NCBI GenBank assembly: GCA_013076295.1
Contig: RQOL01000664.1
Span: 17,334-81,333, forward strand
DNA: 64,000 bases
From: Sanderia malayensis
Lineage: Eukaryota; Cnidaria; Scyphozoa; Semaeostomeae; Pelagiidae
Reading direction: 5' to 3'
Position numbers and translations under genes: made by a program. The notes below the pieces were generated by a model. It had not been told where the DNA came from and did not search any database. It saw only the letters and a list, made by a program, of their open reading frames with translations. This document shows, piece after piece, positions 12,128 through 23,837 of this stretch. The first letter of the stretch is position 1. Every line of letters starts with the position of its first letter.

Positions 12128-12307
12128 CAGGACATGTGTAAATAGTTTCTTAACTAATTTACACATGTCCTGTTTTTGACCATGCATGAAAGAGACAATC
12201 ATGAAATCAAAACCACTACATTAACACAAAATATAAAGTAAAATTATCCACTTTTCCATACAAAAAATTTTTAAAACATTTCACATTTTTTGTTCATGCA
12301 TGGTCAA
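12128..12307 (+). other. Nested inverted repeats downstream of the small gene
   Basis: A 20-bp stem with one bulge and a TCTT loop (CAGGACATGTGTAAAT.. at 12,128-12,147 with its complement at 12,152-12,172) is followed by TTTTT. It is followed by a 15-bp perfect inverted repeat, TTGACCATGCATGAA at 12,176-12,190 and its complement at 12,293-12,307. A related CATGCATG pair occurs downstream of the H4 gene (near 55,627 and 55,709), suggesting a conserved 3' structure. Function unknown. Confidence 0.6.
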
Positions 12308-13936
12308 AGTTTTATTATTCCTAATATATTTGTTCATATTATATGTTCCAAATGTTCTATTTTATATGTTCCAAATGTTCCAAATTATATGTTCCAGTAT
12401 TTTTAATATTTCAAGCACATTTTTAATAATTCAGAAAGCTTTATCAGTTATAAATGTTGACATGATTTCGTTGCAAAACCTTCACTTAATAACTTACCCA
12501 ATGCATGGTATTCACTTTCATGAATGCGATGTTGCAGTTGCACCAGATAACGGTGGTCATTTATTCCCAGTATGATTCTTTTTTAAGCGATTTTTGCAAT
12601 CTAAACTCAGAAAATGAAACTGGAGTTAACACATTTTGAACAGTGAGTCAAAATACTTTATACATACTCTTCAGATGGAAATGATTTAAGAAGATGCAGT
12701 TGGATTCTCACCATGCGTTTCTTCCTCATCAAACTATACTTGGCATGCCATTGCCATGATGTAGATGTAATGATGTCATTCAATTTCACGTGCAATTTCG
12801 CCCTCCTACCTTTTTAACTCTGAGGGATGAGGGGAATTCCCTTTTCACTAACAAGTTTCCCGCCTTTTTAAGCACCTGACGTGTATAAACCAATCGTGGG
12901 AGCTGTATAGTACAATAGAAATCCCGCCTCTGATTATTCGCACAATTAGATTTTGCCTAATTTAATTTAGTTGTCGAAGTTATCGATAGGATATAATTAT
13001 ATTGAATTATTTATCGCTGAGTAAGTATTACGAATGTTGTTTTTTCTAGCAACCTATCATTATAACCTAAACAGCTTTTCATCGCTATTTCCCTTAATAA
13101 ATGTCAATATTTTTTGTTCTTCTTTCTATGCATTTCATGGCAAGAACAGGTTACGTGTTGTTCAGGCATCATATTTTTTATTAAATATTTATTTCAAGTT
13201 TATTAATAACTATTATCTTTCTTTTCTTACCATAGTTTTGAAAGACACAAGGCTCGGTAAGAAATGAATTTATTCATTGCAGTTTTTCCTTCTCAGTATA
13301 CCTCTTTAATTATTTGTTTACTTATAAAAAGAGGCCCACTTTGGTCGATTTTCAAATAACGGACACCTCCCTTTTACAAACTTCTTTCAATAATTATGAA
13401 ATGATATCTTCGTTACTTATGATTTTTATGTAACCTATGTGCAGCGAGCTACTCTTTACCACGGATAAAAACATCATTTTTTTTTATGCATCTGGAATAT
13501 TATGAAGAAACATTTATGGCGCCGTTTTTAACAAATTTACCCTGTAACCAAATTTGTTGAATTCTTGATAACTGCCCTGGATTCAACAAGTTAATTTTCA
13601 TTACGTACAGGTTTTCGGAGCCTCTTTTATGATTCGTTTATTCATGTCAACAATAATTTTGATTTCAATTTACTTTCTTCCATTTTAGTAGCTGTTTACA
13701 TTACAGAAACGAGCGCAGTTTAACGTGAGGGTTTTCATAAAATTTACATTATATTACATAGCATTACTTTTATAACAATGATTTATTTACAACACTATAC
13801 TTAACACTACCATACTCTTTAAATACATAATATTTACTTCTTTGTGTTGCAGCTTTACACAGGGCTATAATTATTTCCATTGTTGTTGCTATTGAGGCCA
13901 AGCAATAACATTTACAATAATATTGCCTAATTTAAT
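12308..13936 (+). other. H2 spacer between small gene and Rep-helicase
   Basis: AT-rich, no recognisable gene. The segment 12,806-12,960 has a GC-richer stretch (CTACCTTTTTAACTCTGAGG) with a faint counterpart at 56,970-57,030 in H4. It could hold the Rep-helicase promoter, but the similarity is weak. Confidence 0.4.
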
Positions 13937-13972
13937 TTGTCCCTGCTTCTTTTCCATATCACAACTTGCACC

Positions 13973-16900
13973 ATGCCGCGTAAGTCCAGGAAAAGTATAA
14001 CGGGCGACAGGCGTAGAAATCAAGTGCGGGAGAATGTGCAGCATAGGAGACAGATCAATCAACAGCTTCCACCTCAACAGACAGGAAATGCCGATAACGT
14101 ACTTGCAGCAGTCAACGATCTTCAACAATTGCAGCTCGAAAACCGTCAGCTAGAAGCCCCTGAATATCAGCCATTTCCAGCACAGTATCCTCTTCCAGAG
14201 ATACAGCCAATGGAGATGGACATGGAACCAGAGCTTCCCATTCTGAACCAAGGCTTCCAGCAGCAGAACAGCCTGCAGACATCGAGATGCACGACGCAGT
14301 TCCAGTACCCAATGAAAATCAGATACCAGAACCCGTTGAAGATCAGCAAATGCAAGTTGGCAACCCTGTCCCTGAGAACAATGAAGCTGAAAACCTCATC
14401 CCCTTATCGCCATTACCCCACCACTTGAATAAAATGACCGGAACATGCATTCATTGTGGTGCAAAGTACTTCAAAGAAGAACTTAACTCCCGAAAACAAT
14501 ACAACAAGTGTTGTATGGGAGGTTTAATCACTCTGGATCAAATTGAACCACCTCAAACAGTGTCATGCATTTGTACACTGGTGATACTGCCGAATCAAAG
14601 TATTTCTTAAAGCACTTCCGCCAATACAACTCACTAATGGCCATGGCATCATGGAAGGCTAATATTGTACGTCATGCTAGAGCTGGACCACCAGTTATCA
14701 CAATTCATGGAAAGGCATATCACATGACTGGTAACTGATACAATATGATTCCAGTCATTATCAATAAAACGTATTATTTGTTTATGCTGGCTACGATTGA
14801 ATTTTTGTTTCCCTAACTTATGCTTTGAATCATTAACAGGTGTAACAGAAACAGACAGATCCAGAAAATATGCAGAACTGTACATCATGGATACGCAACA
14901 AGCATTGCAGGAACGGCAAAACACTGCAGGAGAACAGCGTCTTGATTTGGACATTGTTGCACTTCTCCAGAATGAATTAATGGCAGTCAATCGATTTGCA
15001 CAACATTTTCGAAGCATGGGTGAAATATTGGAGGAACAGCGGCAGCAAGATATTGCAAACGATCAGCCTGTTCCGACATTCAAAATGATCATAACAGGTC
15101 GCCCACAACAAGATTGCAGATACGATAATCCAACTGCCAGAGAAATTGCAGCTATATATACTGTACAAAATGGAGGTGCACCAAATCCTGACGACAGAGA
15201 ACTGCAAGTTCAAACAAGACGCGGAGATCTCATGAAGATTTACGCAACCAGTCCAAGTGCCGATCCTCTCACGTATCCATTGATGTTCTTTCACGGTGAC
15301 AGAGGATACAGTTTGGACCTTCAACGGTTGCCTACTGCAAATGTAAGAGATCGACACCACATCAATCGTGATCGCTGTACAAGACTGACTCTCACCGAAT
15401 ACTATTTATACACAATCCAAATCAGGGATGCATTCTCAGCCATCCACATTGCATCACTTCTATTTCAACAGTATCTGGTAGATGCATATACGAAGATAGA
15501 AGGCAATAAACTGCACTGGATTATGAATAATCAACGTCAGCTTCGTGTTGACACATATCGTGGCCTGATGGATCATCTCCACAGAAGAGCTGAAATCGAA
15601 AACCAGATGGCCAGGGCTAACAATCCGAATCAGCCCGTACATATTGATGTTGGCCGTGTTATCATTCTACCCTCAACATTTCCTGGCAGCCAAAGAAACA
15701 TGTATCAACACTTTCAAGATGCAATGACAATCGTAAGGAAGTATGGCAAGCCAGACATCTTCCTCACAATGACTGCCAATCCTAAATGGAAGGAGATAGA
15801 AGAAAACATTCTACCACACCAGACGGCCAATGATCGACCGGACATTGTCACACGAGTATTTCAACTCAAACTCAAAGAACTACTTGAAGACATTCTGCAC
15901 AAGCACATTCTTGGACATGTCACAGCTCATGTGTATGTCATAGAATTTCAGAAGAGAGGACTACCACACGCACATATGATTCTGTTTCTTTCACAAGCTG
16001 ATAAACCGAGAACACCACAACAGGTATTTTTGAAATGTACTACTAATTCTATCTCTCATTCCTAAATTGATATCCAATGCACAGTACAGCTATTCTGTAC
16101 GTCATTTCTATTATAAAATTGTTGATTATCATTATCAGGTGGATCAACTGATATCAGCAGAGATTCCAGACCCACAGGATGCAAAATACCACAAGTTGGT
16201 CCTAAAACACATGACACATGGACCCTGTGGAAATTTAAATCCTCGATGTGTATGCATGGAAAACAACAAATGCAAAAAGCACTTTCCGAAAGAACAAGTT
16301 GCTGAAACTCAAATCAATGTCAACGGCTATCCTCTCTACAGACGACGCTGTCTTCATCCAGTCAATGTGAATAATCGCATTTTGGATGATACTTGGGTAG
16401 TGCCACACAACAGACACCTAATCATCAAATATCAGTGTCATATCAACGTGGAAATATGCAGTACAGTAAAAAGTGTCAAGTACATTTTCAATTATATCCA
16501 CAAAGGACATGATATGGCACATGTTGAAATTCTTGAAGAAAATCAACAACAAGTACCTCAAGATATTGAACACGACGAGGTGCGCCAATACATCAACGCA
16601 AGATATATTGGACCACATGAAGCTGTCTATCGGCTTATGCAGTTTCCCATGCACGACAAAGCCACACAGTCAAACGGCTTTCTGTTCATCTACCATTTGA
16701 GCAACAAGTCATCTTTCATGACAATGATGACGAACAAAGACTCAACAACATTGGTGATAGAACAACACTTACAGCATGGTTTGAACTCAACCAGCAAGAT
16801 CCAGCTGCACGTCAGTACCTCTACCATGAGATACCAGAGCATTATGTCTTCCAGGAACGTTCCAAAACATGGACAGCCAGACAACGAAGAACAATGCCAA

Positions 16901-19073
16901 TCATTGGTAGAGTAACTCAAGTGCAGCCGAGACCTTGCGAGCAAAAATTTGCACTCAGACTTTTGCTATTGCATCAACAAGGAGCTACTTCATTTGAAGA
17001 CCTTCGTACAGTAGAAGGTAATCTATGTGACTCCTTCAAAGATGCAGCACTAGCTCTAGGGCTATTAGAAGATGATGCCGAAGTCACATGTTGCCTTGAT
17101 GAAGCTGTCATCTTCAATATGCCTTCACAACTCAGACAGTTGTTTGCATCATTGCTACTCTTTCAAACGCCATCAGACATCAGAACTCTCTTCAATGCCT
17201 TCAAAGAAGCAATGAGTGAAGACTTTGTCAGACGTGATCAACTTAACAATCCAGACATAACCTTCCAAGACAGACACATGTATCAATGTCTACTTGATAT
17301 TGACAACAATTTGAAGGTTCATGGTTTGTCCATCACGAATTACGATCACCTTCCTCAGCTACCGGCCGACTTTGTCATTCACGAACAAGGTGATTTACAA
17401 CTTAACATGATGATATTCACTGTAATAATTTAGCCAACATATACTCCTATTTATCCCAAATGAAACTGTTGTTTATGTTTTCAGAGGAAGATCACATGGA
17501 TGTTGAAAACGAAAGAGAGCAAGGAGAAGAAATGCGCGCTGCATTGAATCCAGAACAACGAGTTGTTTACACAGCCATTATTGGAGCAATTGACGCGCAA
17601 TCTGAACAGAACTGTCACTTTCTCGACGGACCAGCTGGCACAGGGAAAACATTTCTCTACACACGTTGGTTCGTAATCTTCATGCATCTGGACACAAAGT
17701 TCAGTGCATGGCTTGGTCAGGAATTGCAGCAGCACTACTTATCAATGCAGAACATCGCATTCGCAATTCCAAATTCCAATACCATGAAGCTGGAATCAAC
17801 ATGCAATGTCAAGAGACAGAGCCGAAGAGCACAGCTGTTGCGTGAAACAACCCTGTTCATATGGGATGAAGCTTCAATGATACCAGCATTGGCATTACAA
17901 GCAGTTGACAGACTGCTTCGGGATATCACAAGAGTTGAAAAGCCATTTGGTGGCAAATTCATGTTACTTGGTGGCGATTTCAGACAGGTCTTACCTGTTG
18001 TTCCCAAAGCAGGAAGGGAGAAAATCGTATCAGAGAGTCTTAAATCATATCAAATCAGTGATTTGTGGGCACAGTTTCAACAACATCGCCTGCACACAAA
18101 CATGAGAGCTGTTCAAGATGAATCTTACAGAGAATTCTCAGAATGGCTCCTAAGACTCGGCAATAAACAAGAACCACATGATGCACTTGACAATATCACT
18201 TTGCCACATCAAATATGCACATCTTCGCAAGAGGAATGCTCAACTTCATATATCCCCAGCCTAATACACCACAGTCGCGCCTCATGCTGGATCCGGTAAC
18301 CATGTCAGAACGTTGTTGTCTTACCCCAAAGAATGACTTTTCACATCAAATCAATGACATCATTCTGGAAAGACTACAGACTCCTGACAGAACATACTAC
18401 AGCACAGACAGTGTGATAACAGAGGATCCAGATGAGGAGGCGGCATATCCAATTGAGTTTATCAACAATCTAACTCCTAACGGAATGCCATTACATCGAC
18501 TTAGACTCAAGGTATAATCTTGCTATGTAATGATTACGTATACATGAATTGAAGTCCACATTAATAGCACTTTTTAAAGCCTGATTATCCTTCATTATCA
18601 TCACAGTACTATAATGCAATACACATTGTTATTTGCAACTCTCTTTGTTTAAGGTTGGTGCAACAATAATTCTTCTAAGGAATCTAAATCCAAAGAAAGG
18701 TCTTTGCAACGGCACTAGACTTATTATACGCCATCTCCGACGTAACGTGATCACAGCAGAGATCATCACGAAGGAACACAGAGGCCAGCAGGTCATGATT
18801 CCCAGAATAACATTGTCAACACAAGACACGGAGATGCCGTTCAACATCAAGCGACGGCAATTTCCAGTCAGACTAGCATACTGCCTTACTATCAATAAGG
18901 CACAGGGACAATCTCTCAGGTATGTTGGTTTGTATTTACTTGAGCCCGTGTTCACACATGGTCAGTTATATTTGGCCATGTCAAGAGCAACATCATTTGA
19001 CGGGCTCAAAGTATTCCTCCCAGAGGAAACACACAGGAAGACAAAAAACATTGTCTTCCAAGAAGTCCTGTAA
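13973..19073 (+). pseudogene. Helitron Rep-helicase gene, H2 copy (nearly complete, frameshifted)
   Basis: Nicking and unwinding enzyme of the Helitron. ATG at 13,973 (MPRKSRKS, basic N-terminus, then a Gln-rich stretch). Exons: 13,973-14,730, 14,840-16,023, 16,139-17,389, 17,485-18,511 and 18,654-19,073. Exon 1 has a zinc motif CIHC...CC (near 14,446-14,517). Exon 2 holds the Helitron-like N domain and the HUH motif (15,967-15,975), and its frame is open throughout. Exon 3 has the tyrosine pair (codons 16,481 and 16,493). Exon 4 has Walker A (17,628-17,651) and Walker B IWDEA. Exon 5 ends with the helicase C-terminal motif HGQLYLAMSRAT. One-base deletions near 14,560, 16,661, 17,659, 17,747, 17,785 and 18,234, and a shift near 14,270, break the protein. 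Confidence 0.85.
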
Positions 19074-21131
19074 AGGTCTTCACAAACTTTTGAGCATAAA
19101 TTGCGTTGCTCACAGAGGGTGTCAGTCTACCAAAATGCACATACACAAATTACGGGGCTCAGATTGTGGTTCTAGCGGATCGGCATTGCATTACAGTGTG
19201 ATGTTCCCTGTTGTGATATCAGCACAACACTCAGAAAGCAAAGCCGTTAAAAGCTTTGAACATTGCTGGTTTGCCTCGCCACTCCAGTCAATAAGATCCG
19301 CCAAGAACGATCCGGACACTTTCACAACACTCCAGTGTCCGGGGGTGTTCGCCAACAGCAACAACACGATCTGGGTCCTCGGTAGCACCCGTATCAGAAG
19401 AGATATGCTTTGCCATGCTCTCCGATATTGCCTATGGGAGTATGGCTTTCCTTTTCTCTTCGAAAACTGCAATCTCTCCATTAACCATAATTGTTTTAAC
19501 AATAATTAGCATTGGATTACACTCCTCTCAACCAATTAACTCATTTACTTATTCATTATATCATTATAGATGACCCGATATTATTTAGTATTCTAAATTT
19601 GAATTGCAGTTTCATGAACAAGGAAACCTCGAACAAAGGTTACCCCTTGAAGTTGGTGTTTGAGCTTTAAACTAATGTAACCGGCAATCTTCTTTTTTTA
19701 CTACTACCAAACTTAATGGTGAAAACGCATTAATATGTGTCACGCGAGTATGAATTCCTATGAACAATGCTGTCGACATTGCTGAACACTCCACATGATG
19801 AAGATATCAATACTATTTACAGACGGGACAAATTATCTCTCATTCATGTTCACTATTCGATTTATAAAACATGAACATTAAATGGACATCAGAAGTATGT
19901 GTACATATTTATTCATGCATGTTAAAGCTCATGTTTTCCTTTATGAAATTGTATGCCAAAAGTTTTTTATAGTTGTGTGTAGCACATAGTTTGAGCTATC
20001 ATGAATGATACTTACTTTTTACCGTTTATGTACTAATACATTATATGCAAAAACAATGCAGGATTAATCTACTCTCTTCTAATTTACTGAGCTTCGTCAA
20101 TGTGCGTTCTTAATGAGATGCATTTCTGCTCTTCTTCTTCGTCAATAATAGCCCTTTATCAGCCATTGAAACGAGGTCGTTGAGAAACTTTGGCCTCTTT
20201 TCCATCAATGCTCAACGATAACTTTTGAAATATGAATTTGAAACAACTTGGCTTTGCATCACAAAAAGATCATCAAACAGGACAACTTATAATTGGGAAA
20301 CTATTTCCAAATTTACAGGGGACATTTTCAATGTATGTTACAGGTAATACACTTACACTTGATTTTAACTTATTCCCAATTCCATTTCATCAAATTGTTT
20401 AACCATCTTAATTTTGGTTAGGCCATGAAAGCTTATTGCAACGAAATCGAAAATTTTGATTAGTTATTTGATACCTTTATAGTTTTATTTGCTTCAGAAA
20501 TAGATGTTTTATGCCCTGACTACATTTTCCTGCCAGTCTTAGCTTGGATTTAAACTAATTCTTGAAGTATTTACCGATTTATTGATTCCTTTTGTTCATT
20601 GCCTCCATGCATGTGTCACAAGAAAAAAATATTGACATCCTCATCAAACTATTGTTATTTTTAATACTGATGATGGATGAAGCATTCGTAGACCAGTGGA
20701 AAAATGATTTTCACTCAGTTTGCATTCCAACATCTTTTTCATCTAATCCACAAGGGCTATTCATGAATATGCCTGCACAACTATCATGTTGTCCTATTAT
20801 TCTATAACTATAATATCGTCATTTCATTGATTATTAATTCTTCCTTTTTCCTATATGATTCTTAGTGAAACAAATACTGAAGTGATTAACCGAAGCTGTC
20901 AATGTCACTAATACTTGCTATTCACACCATGCAAATGTCAAATGACTGAAACAAACATTAACCACACTATGCATGAAAAGTCAAGAAATCCTTGAAAAAC
21001 TCATGAAAGGAGAATTCTGTTTATGTAAGTTTCTATCACATTGTAATTTAATTAGCTTTTGTGTCATGTTATTGCCTCATAGACTGATCTGGGACACAAT
21101 AACAATGTATTACTTTTATCCTTGGGAGACA
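19074..21131 (+). other. Conserved Helitron 3' noncoding region (H2)
   Basis: Counterpart of 4,349-6,390. A frame from 18,922 runs on to 19,509, but its first part is only the shadow of exon 5, and the rest is not preserved in H5. No RNA gene seen. Confidence 0.6.
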
Positions 21132-22325
21132 ACATTGTACGTGGGGTTGAAAGAGGCATGAGCGATGCGAATGCAGCGCACGAAGTGCGCCCTACCAGTC
21201 AATGTTTCTTGATGATAGATAGATAGGCGAGCGCAGCGAGCTAACCTATTGTACGTGGGGTTGAAAGAGGCATGAGCGAAGCGAATGCAGCGCACGAAGT
21301 GCGCCCTATCAGTCAATGTTTCTTGATAATAGATAGACAGGCGAGCGCAGCGAGCTAACCATTGTACGTGGGGTGAAAGAGGCATGAGCAAAGCGAATGC
21401 AGCGCACGAAGTGCGCCTATCAATCAATGTTTCTTATATAGATAGACAGGCGAGCGCAGCGAGCTAACCCATTGTAAGTGGGGTTGAAAGGGGCATGAGC
21501 GAAGCAAATGCAGCACACGAAGTGCGTCCTATCAGTCAATGTTTCTTGATAATAGATAGACAGGCGAGCGCAGCGAGCTAACCCATTGTACGTGGGGTTG
21601 AAAGGGGCATGAGCGATGCGAATGCAGCGCACGAAATGCGCCCTACCAGTCAATGTTTCTTGATGATAGATAGATAGGCGAGCGCAGCGAGCTAACCTAT
21701 TGTACGTGGGGTTGAAAGAGGCATGAGCGAAGCGAATGCAGCGCACGAAGTGCGCTCTATCAGTCAATGTTTCTTGATAATAGATAGACAGGCGAGCGCA
21801 GCGAGCTAACCCATTGTACGTGGGTGAAAAGAGCAAGCAAAGCGAATGCAGCACAAGAAGTGCGCCCTATCAATCAATGTTGCTTTATAATAGATAGACA
21901 GGCGAGCACAGCGAGCTAACCCATTGTAAGTGGGGTTGAAAGGGGCATGAGCGAAGCAAATGCAGCGCACGAAGTGCGCACAATCAGTCAATGTTTCTTG
22001 ATAATAGATAGACAGGCGAGCGCAGCGAGCTAACCCATTGTACGTGGAGTTGAAAGAGGCATGAGCGAAGCGAATGCAGCGCACGAAGTGCGCCCTATTA
22101 GTCAATGCTTCTTGATAATAGATAGACAGGCGAGCGCAGCGAGCTAACCCATTGTACGTGGGGTTGAAAGAGGCATGAGCGAAGCGAATGCAGCGCACGA
22201 AGTGCGCCCTATTAGTCAATGTTTCTTGATAATAGATAGACAGGCGAGCGCAGCGAGCTAACCCATTGTACGTGGGTTGAAAGAGGCATGAGCGAAGCGA
22301 ATGCAGCGCACGAAGTGCGCCAACC
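21132..22325 (+). repeat. Helitron minisatellite, about 10 copies
   Basis: Longest array of the ~114-bp unit. Unit starts (ATTGTACGTGGGG) recur near 21,134, 21,249, 21,361, 21,474, 21,586, 21,700, 21,811, 21,925, 22,037, 22,150 and 22,265. Units alternate between small variants (AGCGATGCG versus AGCGAAGCG, GATGATAG versus GATAATAG), indicating higher-order duplication of two- or four-unit blocks. It is followed by the terminal segment ending CTAG at 22,387. Confidence 0.92.
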
Positions 22326-22387
22326 AGATTAAGCTTCTTTTACTTGACGGGCTGGGGCGAACGAGCGAAGCGAGTGATGACCCCTAG

Positions 22388-23211
22388 TCTAATATTACTA
22401 TTCTGCGATGTCACGTGACGGGCCGGGCTTTCCCAAACCGTGTAATCACAAAGGTTTTTTTTCAGCCACGCTCATTCGCCTTCGAACTTACATCAAATGG
22501 TCCCCTTCTCGAGTAGACCAAGGTTACGGTTTTTGTTTTTTCGATTTCTCCCTTATTTTCGAAATAATTTCCACGTGTTTTCAATTCCCGACGCTTTTAA
22601 TTGTTATTTCATTGTTTTACTATTACTCCTGGTAATTTATTTTGATTTATTTGACGTCACCATCCGTCGAAAATTCCGTCACATTATATTTCAACTACTA
22701 CTACCCGTTATTTTTCTGGTTTACTCTTCGTTTACGACCTGATTTTGGTTGTAAAGACCTTATATAATTGTTTCAAAGACCTCGCGGGGGAAGTACATGT
22801 GAACAGGTGATAGCTTTCTTTGTTTTTTCTATGAAATAGTTGTAGATTTTGGAGTAGGCGATGTTGCTTCGACAAGCTTGCGACGCAATCCTCACATTCG
22901 ATGCAAACATTGTCAACGTTTTGGGCCCTATTTTGGCAACTATGTATTCAGACAACGTTAATAATGTTTAGCACTTAACGTTTGGTATATTTAACGTTTA
23001 GTATACTTATATCTACCAACACTAAATTGGTGTATTATTTTTCTTCAGTTAAATTAGGGTGTCATGAAACTGGGGGGGGGGGTTTATGAGACACATGTTT
23101 TTTTTTCCACATTAAGTTAGTGCGTCACTCTAAGATGACACGGGGGTTTTGATCTCCACCCAAAGTGAAACACGCCCTCAGGGAAGCGCGCGTAGCGAGC
23201 GCCCCAGCTGG
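22388..23211 (+). mobile_element. Non-autonomous Helitron N2 (824 bp)
   Basis: Starts TCTAATATTACTATTCTGCG immediately after the CTAG of H2 and ends CAGCTGG (CTGG 23,208-23,211), followed by T as expected for insertion between A and T. A close copy of N1 throughout, including a G-run with CATGAAACTGGGGGG and an identical-looking ATCTCCACCCAAAGTG segment. No gene. Confidence 0.8.
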
Positions 23212-23837
23212 TTCAATAAATTTATGTTAAAGTTGCCCATAATAAGGAATTGCTTATTCCTTGTCTTAGAAAGTATGTTTGTGAAATGATTAATAAGTTT
23301 ACCAATAGCAGAATTGGATGTCTATACACACAACAAAACAAGGTATTTTTTATCATTTTTTGTATCTATTTTGATCCAAATTGTTTCAAACTTGTCACAT
23401 TGACAATTTAGGTCCTCCCGCTTATTAGAGCAAAGGGGAGATTTTACAAAGAAACCCACCCCTCCACTCTGACTACGTAACTTGGTATCAAACAGTTGGT
23501 AACCATCTATTGGTAACAGTTGGTAACTATGCAGTCAGATCCTGGACAAAATTCTTGTGTCGTGGTTTCGTTACGACTGCCTGTTACTCGTGGCATTGAC
23601 CCTGCACTTTGATTCTTTGAAGCGTTACTTCGTCCACTCGACACCGCATTCAACGCAGTTTTTACTGGTTGTCACCGACTCAATGACTTGACTCCAGCTT
23701 CGTCATGATGCTTCGAGTCGTCTACCTCCTTTTGAAAACATACCTCTTTTGAGGTTTTTCCCGCCAATTACACTTTCAGAGGGAAAGCGGGGAAAGTGAT
23801 TGATTAAACACGTGAGTGCAGTCGAAAGACCGGTGAC
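23212..23837. other. No gene seen
   Basis: Flank of the Helitron array. It has a short direct repetition of AGTTGGTAAC near 23,492-23,530 and no coding signal I can support. Confidence 0.5.

Larger units (their letters stand above)
8007..22387 (+). mobile_element. Complete autonomous Helitron H2 (~14.4 kb)
   Basis: 5' end TCTAATATATATTTTCTGTG at 8,007; 3' end CTAG at 22,384-22,387. In order: conserved 5' block (8,007-8,800), microsatellites, minisatellite, a small three-exon gene (11,586-12,119), the Rep-helicase gene (13,973-19,073), 3' noncoding DNA, an array of about 10 minisatellite units and the terminal segment. The same 5' and 3' termini occur together in the short element N3, which supports pairing them here. 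An alternative is that 8,007-9,220 is an older separate Helitron captured by the ancestor of H2 and H4. Confidence 0.8.

Noticed and set aside
18922..19509. 195-codon frame after the Rep-helicase stop
   Set aside because: The first third is an out-of-frame shadow of helicase exon 5. The remainder is not preserved in H5, where amino-acid-changing substitutions and deletions occur.
21116..22219. Minus-strand frames of 103-144 codons repeating a Cys/Ala/Arg-rich 38-residue unit
   Set aside because: They come from the minisatellite: its ~114-base period is divisible by three, so any stop-free unit gives a long repetitive frame. The same artefact occurs at 9,443-9,664 and 59,417-59,803.
21132..22325. 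CRISPR array
   Set aside because: The ~114-bp units are contiguous with no unique spacers, the genome is eukaryotic with introns, and the units lie at Helitron ends.
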